Positions 45,861 through 64,000 of a DNA stretch of 64,000 nt are shown piece after piece. The first letter of the stretch is position 1. Every line of letters begins with the position of its first letter. A model generated the notes under the pieces. The model was given only the letters and a program-made list of their open reading frames with translations. It was not told the DNA's origin and ran no database searches. The stretch is from Bemisia tabaci. Taxonomy: Eukaryota > Arthropoda > Insecta > Hemiptera > Aleyrodidae. A program made the translations under genes and the position numbers. The stretch covers positions 40,127,372 to 40,191,371 of the forward strand of contig NC_092797.1 in NCBI RefSeq assembly GCF_918797505.1, read 5' to 3'.

Positions 45861-48619
45861 AAATTATTTTTGCAATTGAAAATATCTAAGTATAAAATGA
45901 AAAAATAAATTATCTGGCTATTTAGATGATCTTGTAGGACATGTTTCAGAAAACAGTTTGTGCGAGTACGTTTGGATCTGAGGCACTCAGATTTCCTTGT
46001 TAAAAGTCGGTATAAAAGTCTAAGATTCTGCATCTTAAAGTGAGCGAGGAGAATAGGAAAGTCAAAGGGTTTGGTGAGAAAACTCAAATTTACTGAAACC
46101 ACTTGCCGTTACCTCAGGCCAACTTCCTGATGCACTAACGGATTGCACAAAGTTTCCCAATTTCATTCTCAAAAGCGAAGAGTACTGGAAGTAAAATACC
46201 TGGTTTCAATTAATTTTGATTTTCATACTCTCAGCTTCAATTTGGTGTATTGTTTTGACATTTTTAATGAACTCATTGGCAAGGAAATAAGATTCTTCTC
46301 AAGAATCTGCATCAGCAGCACAAGATTACCTCCATACTAAAAATTTTTTGAAGAATGTTAAAACTTTGCGAATTCATGTAAGTATTTCTATTTCATTTAT
46401 GGAAGGCTGTGAGTAAACTTTTACAAAGAGGGAAGAAAACTTCAGTAGGCAGTCTTATGAGCAATCTGACATAGCGTTTGAAGGTAAACATGTTGCTGTG
46501 ATTATTGAAAAAATCTGATCTACTCCCTGAATGGTTCATTAAAAAATATCAAATCAAAGGACAAAAAAGCTGAGAGTTTAAGGATCAAAATAAATTGAAA
46601 ATGTCTTTCGTTTGATACTCTTTGCTTCTAAGTGCAAAATGGGTATAGGTACGATCTGCTACAGAAATAGGAGGTGGCCAATTAGCGATGGTGAGGGGGT
46701 CTTAGTTTATTTGAGTTTCCCTGTGCATCCCTCTATGGATTTGCAAAATCTTGGGGACGTTTTAAAGTTGAGAGTATACTTGAAAAGAATTATTTCACCG
46801 ATTTATCCTATTTTAAATTCAGGAGACATAAAAAAGGGAAACAAATTTTTCAGATCACCCTAATATGTTATTTCTTCATTGTAAAACTAATCAATACAAT
46901 TTCTTGGAAATTTCCAGGATCAATATCCTGCATTTGAAGAATACTCTGAAAAAGTCAAGCAATAAAGTTGGCTTTTTGAAATCCTATAATCATGATATGC
47001 CCTCATCAAATGGAGCAATGGAAATGAAACATATCTGTTGCAGCTTGGCCAATATTTTTATGGCAGAAACCAGTTTTGAGCAGAGCATGAGAAGTACCTC
47101 GTTTTTATATTTCACTATGGAAAGTATGTACGGAGCAAGAAAATCAACTCCTTCATCCCAATCACTGATGTAGGTATTCATGTATAAAAATTATCAGAAA
47201 GGATGGGAAAAAGGTACCAAAATTTTGCTGCTCAGTGTTTCCAACGGTTCTTGAATTGTTGAAATGCTTTTATCCAAGGCAATTAAGTTGCTGGAGAGAT
47301 TCACAAAATCTGCATAGTCTTGATTAATCAGTTCTATCATAGATGACCGTAAAATTTTTAAATAAATTCCAAGATCATCTCTCATCATCTCCAGATTAGC
47401 TTTTTTGCGGTGATCTTGAAGAAATTGATCAACCGAAAAGGAATCCTGGGAAAAAACCAGAGAGAGGCTATTAAAAACGGATCATTTCTTAAAAGTATAA
47501 AATAATTTTTGGACGCTAGCAGAAACAAACAAACAAACACAAAAGAACCAGTCTTGTTCTGGTTAATAAAAGGCTTTTGAAAATTAAGGATCAATGCAAA
47601 ATTTGTCAGTGATTGGAAAATTTTATTAGTTTGCTTAGCTCATATAGTCAGATTTGTGGTCTCCTATGTGCAAGGTGATCCAGACCACCCTTGTGCAGGT
47701 TCACTATGGATTAAAAAAATAAAGGTTCACATGAACTCCAGCTTCATAACCATACTTATTCAATTGTAGCTGCAATTGGATCTAAAAAGAGCCTTCATAC
47801 AGACCCTGGTTTGAAGCAGATCTTACAGTCTATGTATAAATAAAGCGCTTTTGAAAAAGGGCATATTCACATCAATTCAGATTCAAATCAGGTTTTGGCG
47901 TTCTTACATAATTTTTTTCTTTAAATAGCGCTCAAGAGCTAATCTCATTCAGTTTCTTTGATCACTTTTCCGTTCCTCCTTCTGATCCTGCTTCTATTTT
48001 TCCCAACTTTTGTCCTTAATTACATGACCCTCAATTTTTGATGCAATCCTCATGATACAGTATGCTTCTTGGTCCGAATTATACCAAACCCAAAGCTGGT
48101 TAAATACACATATAACGACAGCAATCACACGAACGTTTTTAACGCAGATCTCTCCATTCAGATCGCAAGATCCGCTTTCATCTCCTTTGAGACACTGATG
48201 TAGTCGTAGCTATTACTCCAGCTTTGGATAAATCGTCTTACATATTGACGGCATTAATCCGCAATCATATATCTCGTTTGCGGTGTCTGAAAATCTCCGC
48301 CTCTATGTTATTTTTTCGAGGGAGAAAAAATTGGCATCATTCCTTGAACTTTATGCAGAATTTTCTTCGCACAGTGAAGAAAAATCATGGCAGTTTTAAA
48401 GAATTGCTGTTGAATAGTTTTCCACTTAAAAAATAAAGTATGACAGGAAGTCTGCGACTTTGCAAACCGAGTTATGCGATTGCGGACTTACACTGTCGAC
48501 ATGTAGTGTAATATTGATACTGTCAGAGGAGACTGAAAAAAGTAGAGTCTTTGATGACTTACCTGGATAAAATCATTGTGATTGAAACAAAGATCTGCCG
48601 AAAGATGAGATGATGACAT
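41500..48619 (-). CDS. COG2: Conserved oligomeric Golgi complex subunit 2
   Basis: COG2 is a lobe-A subunit of the COG tether for retrograde vesicles within the Golgi. Six exons join in phase: 48619-48563, 47445-47218, 45761-45510, 43767-42539, 42168-41997 and 41589-41500, giving 675 residues (human 738). The N-terminal family signature is clear: 'LCFNHNDFIQDSFSVDQFLQ', 'RDDLGIYLKILRSSMIELIN' and 'DYADFVNLSSNLIALDKSIS', followed by coiled-coil-rich sequence. Later landmarks are 'NSVWPEVDQCL', 'PGNPDVFHQRY', 'RFWKLSLQIISRF', 'PRLFRRTNRE' and 'YFKQVEDVLKSVQKTEESLRRLKQ'. At exon 3-4 an alternative acceptor 6 bases further in would drop two residues (LQ). The two intron-2 and intron-3 regions hold a 43-base A run and two repeat copies. 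It is divergent from WDR5. Confidence 0.96.
43981..44175 (-). repeat. Diverged family-A MITE in COG2 intron 3
   Basis: Reverse-orientation blocks 'catatctccgtttg', 'atgttgcagac', 'cttgatttttc' and a trailing 'aaaataagagcagatatttt' are in family order. No termini survive. Confidence 0.5.
44788..45073 (+). repeat. Dispersed ~280-bp repeat, copy 2 (family B)
   Basis: This is a direct copy of 12778-13050, with a longer T run after 'gctgatttcacag'. It is in COG2 intron 3. Confidence 0.8.
45188..45444 (+). repeat. Family-A MITE in COG2 intron 3
   Basis: Forward-orientation blocks: 'catatcttgttgatgatgtt', 'aaaaatctccactcctattt', 'atccttgaagttttt', 'aaaataaaggatgacaggaa', 'gtctgcaacatcgcagac'. Degraded inverted ends are 'aaccgtgaaacttccaaa' and 'ttggaagtttcacca'. 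Confidence 0.7.
45816..45858 (+). repeat. 43-base A run
   Basis: An uninterrupted A43 lies in COG2 intron 2. On the coding strand of COG2 it is a T43 tract ending about 54 bases upstream of the exon-3 acceptor at 45762. Confidence 0.95.
48205..48502 (+). repeat. Family-A MITE in COG2 intron 1
   Basis: The core runs from 48236 ('catattgacggc') to 48502 ('gacttacactgtcgac'). The preceding 34 bases (48205-48238) match those before the copy at 16919, so both carry the same longer left end. Confidence 0.8.
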
Positions 48620-49201
48620 TATGAGAAGATGCATAAAATTAATCCTTTATTTCAGCAAAAGTTATTCATTATCTTTCGAGACACATCTTATCATCGTACA
48701 AATTGTCGTCACTTTACATTACACTTACACACACTAATAGCACAACAACACACAGCTTAGCACACACACACGTCCGTTTTGTTTACGTTGCTTTTTGTTG
48801 GACGGTGAGAGAGGGGCTGATTTCTGATGAAAGTTGGTCCCAACCGGCCGCTTTCAAAATGGTTCCGTATTTACACTTTTGATCCTGCTTCAAAGAAAGC
48901 CAGGAAGTTTGTGGAGTTCTCCAGTATAAAACTAAATTACAAATTCCTTTATTTTGTCGTTCTCTAATCCTGTCTTGAATCCTCGTTTTGTTTTTGCTTG
49001 CTCAAACATTTAGTTTCAGTCCAAATCTTTCTTTCGGTAAAATTCGCTGTTTCTAACTCACGATCGGTTCTAACGAAACAAAGTGCTTATGCTCTTTTAG
49101 GTCCTTTTCCTTTCTTTTTTGAGCATTTCTCATCTGGTTGTAGGAACGTCTTGTCATCTCATGAGTTTTGGCAGTTTTTGTTCCTTTCGTTATCCGTTTC
49201 T
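48620..49201. promoter_or_regulatory. Divergent promoter region of COG2 and WDR5
   Basis: The COG2 start codon lies at the left edge. A strong donor 'tttct|GTAAGTATG' at 49202 may end a non-coding first exon of WDR5, whose coding exon 1 is preceded by a good acceptor (to 51640). CA-rich 'cacacacacacg' occurs at about 48759-48771. The WDR5 first exon is inferred, not proven. Confidence 0.35.
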
Positions 49202-50117
49202 GTAAGTATGATTTAACTCTAAAAACTTTGATCATAAGTACTTATCGCAGTGCTTTGCTGACAACTGACACTCATTCAAACAGCGCGTCTCTTATGATCA
49301 TTAGAAGCTTCAGTCTTGTTTGATATTCACCACTTCTATCTAATGAATTACTTTATTTTTTGTCCAGATATCTGCTATATTTTCGTTTTAACAATGAAAA
49401 TGATAAGCGTATTTAGTTGTGAATCTTCTTTGATGATACTTGTTGGTGTTAAATTGTGAAGCCAATGGATTTTGATAACAAGAGCTGCGCTGTTAAGCTC
49501 AGCAAACTACCCATCTAGTTGCTTGGTGGCCTAAGTGGAGTGTTGTGAAACTTCCACTGGGCTGTCCGCTGAGCATACGTGAGATTAGCGAGCTCTGGGG
49601 GCCGCTAGATTGCTGGAATTTTCTTTGTTGTTGTTTTGACACCTGCCATATTCAAATTCATGATCACAATCTCAGAGCCACTGACACAGAATAGAGGAAA
49701 AACTGACCTACCATTTGGCACAGTAGTAGTGCTGCATGGAATTGAAAATTAGAAGCTAACCGCAAAAATGAAAACGCAGTATTAACAGCTTTCGGCGTTG
49801 TCCACACGAGCGCGGTTGGAGGAACTTCAGGCTAACTTGTTCCTGGAACCCCCAGTATGTGGAACCAATTCATCCAAACTGCGCTTGTGTGGACAAGGTC
49901 TTCTATGACAGGGGTAGTGAAATTCTAAACTAAATTGTTCCTTACAAAGTTTATGATCTGCAACAATGTACTCGCTGGAAATGGCGGCTGAATGTATACT
50001 TCCAAGTCGCTCTCATAACGTCATCTTGCAATTTCCTACTTTTAAGCCACGCAGCTAAGGTCTAAAGGACCTAAGGACCTGCGTGGCCGCAGCTTAGAAT
50101 GTGAGCCTTTCACCCAA

Positions 50118-50344
50118 GGGCTGCTTTTTTATCCGAATTGCAGTGGATTGCAATGGTAAACACTAAAATGCATCGCTTTTTTATCTCAGTCAATTGGTGC
50201 ATTTCGGCCAGTTTCTTGCGTTCCAGTGGAAACCGTGGCAGATCCTTCTTCCAGGGTGGGTTATGAGCAATTACGTGCAATCCTTACCACAAGCAAAACC
50301 TTAAGAACCCAATTCATCGCATTTAATGGATTAAAAAAAAGCCC
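50118..50344. mobile_element. AGGGC-family MITE
   Basis: Ends 'gggctgcttttttatccg' and 'ggattaaaaaaaagccc' are inverses. An internal 'gcgttccagtggaa' is shared with 31888-32089. Confidence 0.65.
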
Positions 50345-50470
50345 AACGTAAGGTTTATGTTTTGTATCTTGGATTATTAAGACCAGAAAACTTCAGATCT
50401 GTCGCTATAGTTCGGCAATGCATTGTTTGTACGAAAAAGCTGTCGAAGCCCATATCCAAAGTTGTATTCA

Positions 50471-50664
50471 GGGCTTTTTTCCTCTCCAAAGCTCAGGATT
50501 GAACAGCATTACTTTTTTATCCCAGTTTACCACCATGATCCATGCATTCCAGTGGAACGCTTGTGTTGCTCTTGCATGATGGTCGTTGAGAAATTCCGCG
50601 CTATCACCCCAAGCTGAACAATTTGAACAGCAGATCTATCGCATTCTGTGGATAAATAAAAGCT
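50471..50664. mobile_element. AGGGC-family MITE, diverged
   Basis: It starts 'gggcttttttcctct' and ends 'tgtggataaataaaagctt', a degraded inverted pair. Internal 'atgcattccagtggaacgct' matches the 31888 copy. Confidence 0.55.
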
Positions 50665-51657
50665 TGAGCCTGAATTTTATCGCCAACGGTCAACCACAAG
50701 CTAAAAAAACCTAACCATCAAGTTCAATCTCAAGTAGGATAAACTCTATTCTAAACTCAAGCTGAACACAAGCAGAGCTTGGTCTACCACAGGGTCAAGC
50801 CAGCCTCAGTTCCTCAATGGTTCAAACCACAAATTAGTAGCCTCATAACAAAGTCAATGTTCCTCCCACAACTTGCTATCAGCCATAATTCTGCCAACAA
50901 GATTTAGGCCCTGTATGCCAACGTTTGGGCCTCCATTGACTGTTTGAAACCTCCCCATCATTTTGCAATCTGTCACGCTAGGTAGTAGTATTGAAAGGAA
51001 TCATGATGTTTTGCATTCAGTGAATCTATTGTTTTCCTCTCTTTGTGCAGGCATGAAGTTTGCTTTTATTTGTTTGCTGATCATCATCAATCAACAATCC
51101 AAATAAACTGATAGTGATTTTTAATCAATCTCCAAAAATTAATTAAAATTTCAATTGTAATCAATCCACAATTGAGTCTGATTTAAAGTGACCCCATAAA
51201 ACAATTTTATATTTCTACTTATTTGGGCCAATGATTCAGTGTATGGGAACAATCTATCTGAAATTGCTAACCCAATTCTATGTCAGAAGATCCTCCTCAA
51301 ATTTAAAGCTTCAACTTGGAAAGATCTGTATTATTCACTCTGAGTATCAAATGCGTAAACATTAAGCTGGAGCGCAAGCAGCAAAAAGTGCAGAAAAGCC
51401 AAGCTTTCAGGTGGTTGCAAGTATTGCAACAAAAACGCAATAACTTTGACGTTTAAAAAAATGTGAATAATCTTATTATGTTCGCCTATTTCTTACCAAA
51501 AATCTTGTTAACATAGATGTTTCATATTTCATTGCTTTTTTCAAATATTTATAACTGTAACTAATTTTTAACTTAAATTAACTAATTTTATGTTTAACAA
51601 CTATTTTACCCATTTTAATTCTGGAACATTTTGTTTCAGGTCTGAAGCCTCTTCCTG

Positions 51658-60363
<8,706 letters not shown>

Positions 60364-63300
60364 TCAATCATGTCTCGACTCGGCAAAATTTTTACATGCT
60401 ATGGCACAAATATTTTCTCTCGCAGAAACTCAGGATCTTCATGTTTCAAAGCATCTCTCATTTTCACCCTTGACTCTCTTTTATTAAAATTTTTCATTTG
60501 ATGTATTGTGCATCCTTTTAATTTGATTAATTAAAACAGGATTTCAAGTTTTTTACAAGTATTAATCTTTCAATTCCTCCTTAGTATGTAACAAACTTTA
60601 CGGGTGCAGCGAATTTGCCCAAGATTATTACACTTTTATATTGGCGGAAATTGTAATGGGTTCTAGTCCACCTAGAATGAACAGTCAAAGGTAGTGGATA
60701 AAGCTGTGCTGATAAATATTTTTTGTCAGAGTATGTAAGATAGGACAAGTTTTGCCGTTTTCAAGTACCGTGATCTCAATCCAAAGCAGTATTAATGAAT
60801 GAAGGATGCAAAAAGTGAGTGTCAAATTGATTTATTTGAGAAGAGCAGAAGTGAACTGCTCAGTTTTAAAATAAGTTTGACACTTTATTTAAGTACCCGT
60901 GATTAAGGAGATGTATGTGATCTTCACGAACAATGTAAAGAAAAAATACTGAAACTCTTGAAAATTTCATCACTTTGTTCAGAATTCAAGTGAAACAATA
61001 GACATAGTTCACCTAGTGACAAAAAAAAATAATTAAAGTTACTTGATTCCTCTTTAACTTTCTTTTGTACTTGAAAATTGTTAAATTCTGAAGAATGAAA
61101 TAATTTCACTCGGTAATGCTGGAATTTCTTTCTAGCAAAATTTTCCTAAAAATCAGAAAAAATGGACAAATACTATAAGTTCTGAATGTTTTTGATTGGG
61201 GCAGGGGTGGCTATACCGCCACCTAGAATTTATATCAGAAAATTGTTGGGCGTTCTTAATTGAAAATTTACTTGATTATTCCTCTGGTTAGTGATTAGAC
61301 ACCAAAATTGCTGCAATTCTCACTGGAATATCGAATTTTATTTTTTTTTAAGTCAATTCTGTAACCTTGGGATGCAAACTGCAAGAAAATACTGAAGAAA
61401 TTCTTAGCAGTCCAGTGGACTTAATCTTTTAGGAACATGCTTGTAAAAAAAGTTGGATTGAAAGGGACATTATTTGGGGTTATGTGGATTCGCTATTTGC
61501 CTATGGAATGAGTTACCCATTGGATAACAGTATACACAGCTTTTTCGGCAACCTCAACGGAAAGTTAATTTAGAAACTAGGAATAACATGATGAAACATG
61601 AAAAATGGCAATTAACGGAATGTGAATCTGATTCTGGACTTAATTCAGTTTCTCGGTTGGGAATGCAATCATCACTCAAATTATTGAACCAACGTCACTG
61701 CTTCAAAATTAAAATATTCTAAGAATAATCTAGAATTACATCGTAAACTGAAAATTACACTATTCAATATTGAAAAAAATCTTTTTGCGTTTTTAGGATA
61801 CTTGTTCTCTAAGTTCTCTAATTAATTTCATTCTCCAAGTACTGAATCAAAATGCTACAACAGATAATTTTGGTGAATGAATTATAATGTTTCTCTATGA
61901 TTCGGATTTACCAGTTTGTAATGCTATGTAAATGCAGTCTTTTCATGACATTTTACACACATAAGACTAAAGAATCTAGCAGCAAAGAATTAGGTTTTAG
62001 TTCCTTCAGCCTTCCTGAGATCAGTAACTTCTAATGGATTGGATAGGTATTATTAGGATATTTAATGTCTCTTATGTTTTTTGAAAATTTAGCCTCATGT
62101 TCTAAGAGAGTTTGATGAAGAGGCTATTATGATGTGTTTTGTCACTTGAATCATAAGTTGAGTAAATCTTCGAAGGTATTGCAGATAAGAACTGAGACAA
62201 AGTTTGAAGGGATTTAAATAATGTCCATCTAAAGGGAATGTATTTCATAAAATCTGTTCTGTTTCATGACAAACGGAATGTAAAAATATTGATTCTTTTT
62301 GTTACCCTCATAATTTTTTCATGAGGCTCGTTACTAATTGCTCGGTCTCTCTAAATATTTGAGGACACTCTGTTGCTATGCCTGGGCATCTGTTGTTTTT
62401 CACCTCGACGTATAGTTTCCTAATTTAAGCAACAGGTAAAAGTATGAATCCTCTTTGAATTTTGAAGGCCCCCATCGTGATTGAAACAGTTTCCAGGTAC
62501 GAATATTTTTCCATTTAAGTAAAATTAAGAAATTGGAAGCAGGTATGTCATTGCCGTTTACCACAAGAGCATCGGAAATTTTTGACCCAATTAATTTTAC
62601 ACTTCCCACAACGCAAGCAAGTATTTGCTCTACTTTTCGAATTCACCCTAGTTTCGCGGGTGTCCTAATTCCTTCCTACGCAGAGAGCGCCACTGTTGTT
62701 TGCTATTTCAGCTCACTGTTTGCTGCTATGGTGGAAGTTACGGGTGTCGTAAATAATAATTTATCTATATCAATATTTTCCATTCTTGTGTCTCCAAGTG
62801 CCAAAGTATTTAAACTGCAGTGACTATTTGATTTTTCCTCGTGCCCTCTTCACGTTGCGATGTCATTTCAGTCGAAATCATGTAACTGAACTCGAGTGTC
62901 GTACGTAAAACTATCCTCAGGAAGAACTGGAATTAGACTATTCTCTGATAATGGAATGGCACTTTAACACAAGATGACCGACCATCACTTGATCCTATTT
63001 GGGTGCTTGTGCGTCAATTTCTGCTCTCTTTTTCCATGTGTTGAGAGTGTTTCATCATCAGGTAGGTTAATTTACTGTGTAACCATCCAAACTTAACTGT
63101 GTCAAGGGAGGGTTCATGCATGTAGCAGTGAAAAACTCTGTCACTCTCTGCTCAAGAAATTGATAACTTTCTCCCTTTGATGATTCAATTTTTAACTTAA
63201 GGGATCAGAAATAATGATCTCTTCCCATACCCTGTAATCCGACGTCTGTGAAGGTACCATTGACTCGAATCACTTTCAATATTTCAAGTGGCTCCTTTCT

Positions 63301-64000
63301 GTTTATGCACTGACACACCGTAATCAGTATTCAAATTCATGTTCCTGCAACATCCCTTTCATAGCAAGAAGACCCCATGATTTTCTCTTGTGGAAAACTT
63401 ACTAATAACAAATTAGAGTTTTCATCTCCACTGCTGAAAGGATCATGCTATATTCACCATTGCCGATGCGGCATCAGCAACTGATCCGTGTGTTAACATA
63501 TGATGTGTGAGCTCCAAAACTACACTTACAGGTAACTCAAAAGTTTTATGGTGGTTCTCTTCTCTCAATGAAATTTGTTCAATTCCAAGTTCATCCTACT
63601 AAGCCAATTAATTCTAAATTGAAACATATGAGCTTCAAAGTCCTGGAGGTTTTGGATACAAAAAAGTATCTTTGAATCTGAGGTCACACACCATATCTAG
63701 CCTAGAAAATATTGAAACTTTTGTTTGCTGTCAAGAAAATCAAGTCAGGGTGTTTCTGGGTCTGGACTATGGTCCTGGCCTTTTCTTAGCAGGATTTATG
63801 AAGAGGCAGCCTAGACTGCGGCCCTGGGCGCTCGACATAAGCTGCTCTGCCGATGTTGAGAAGATCCCAATCGAAAAATTTAGGAAGGAAAAGTAAAAGA
63901 GCGACATACCAAAACAGTCAAGAAATGTGAGATAATGGTTGATCATCAGTTCTAATGATGTAGTTCTTGACAATAATCCTCTGGGCTGTGGTCGACTGCT
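60364..64000. other. WDR5 3' flank and unannotated right end
   Basis: A possible polyadenylation signal ATTAAA is at 60530. The remainder is AT-rich with no conserved exon. The 96-codon plus-strand ORF at 62533 and its opposite strand have no recognisable domain. A GC-richer stretch at 63740-63860 beginning 'cagggtgtttctgggtctgg' may be the edge of another transposon that could not be bounded. Confidence 0.45.

Larger units (their letters stand above)
49203..51640. other. Probable WDR5 5' intron with several short elements
   Basis: No conserved coding segment was found. Contents: a small inverted-repeat element at 49807-49907 ('gttgtccacacgagcgcggt' and 'gcgcttgtgtggacaaggtc'), two MITEs of the AGGGC family (listed separately), and otherwise unremarkable AT-rich DNA. 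Confidence 0.4.

Noticed and set aside
45731..46102. 123-codon minus-strand ORF with a long phenylalanine run
   Set aside because: The phenylalanines are the reverse of the 43-base A run. Only its first part overlaps a real exon boundary, in another frame.
46085..46150. Candidate additional COG2 exon
   Set aside because: A donor-like GTAACG is present, but the frame required by exon 2 gives a stop. Joining exon 2 directly to exon 3 already matches the human spacing residue for residue.
62533..62823. 96-codon plus-strand ORF
   Set aside because: No similarity to a known family, no convincing splice sites, and the opposite strand is equally open. Kept only as a note within the right-end region.

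Overview
The window is nuclear DNA of an animal, most probably an insect. It is AT-rich. The genes have short exons, GT-AG introns of roughly 0.3 to 3.6 kb, and arthropod-like proteins. A sap-feeding hemipteran would fit, but that is a guess from overall character; nothing in the window fixes the species. No bacterial operon, CRISPR array, tRNA or rRNA was found.

Six conserved protein-coding genes could be rebuilt exon by exon. In order they are TRAPPC5 (-), a ubiquitin-like/eS27 (RPS27A) fusion (+), mitochondrial ATP synthase subunit b (-), veli/LIN7 (+), COG2 (-) and WDR5/will-die-slowly (+). They alternate strictly in strand and form three head-to-head pairs: TRAPPC5/RPS27A around 15.5-15.8 kb, ATPsynB/veli around 33.1-34.0 kb and COG2/WDR5 around 48.6-49.2 kb. 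In all six, reading phase is kept across every junction. Five also come out at or close to the length I expect for their families; COG2 is clearly shorter than the human protein (675 versus 738 residues). A seventh, lineage-specific leucine-rich-repeat gene at 3.2-4.8 kb (-) is broken by a one-base frame change.

The genes serve ordinary cell functions. TRAPPC5 and COG2 are both subunits of Golgi vesicle-tethering complexes. RPS27A is a small-subunit ribosomal protein. ATPsynB is in the stator of the mitochondrial ATP synthase. Veli is a polarity/synaptic PDZ scaffold, and WDR5 is the core of H3K4 methyltransferase complexes. I see no functional operon or pathway cluster.

The rest is mostly introns and intergenic DNA filled with short non-autonomous transposons: one family of about 260 bp with about ten copies, a hAT-like element with a perfect 8-bp target duplication, Harbinger-like MITEs with 3-bp duplications, several long foldback (hairpin) elements, and a 5'-truncated LINE tail. 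Left end: 1-3.2 kb repeats including a near-perfect 239-bp-arm hairpin; 3.2-4.8 kb LRR gene; 4.8-11 kb intergenic. Right end: 60.4-64 kb, no recognised gene.

The most interesting point is the RPS27A gene. Its ribosomal half is ordinary, but the 76-residue ubiquitin half is strongly diverged. K48 is replaced by S, and the tail reads LGLAGG instead of LRLRGG, so this moiety probably cannot act as ubiquitin.
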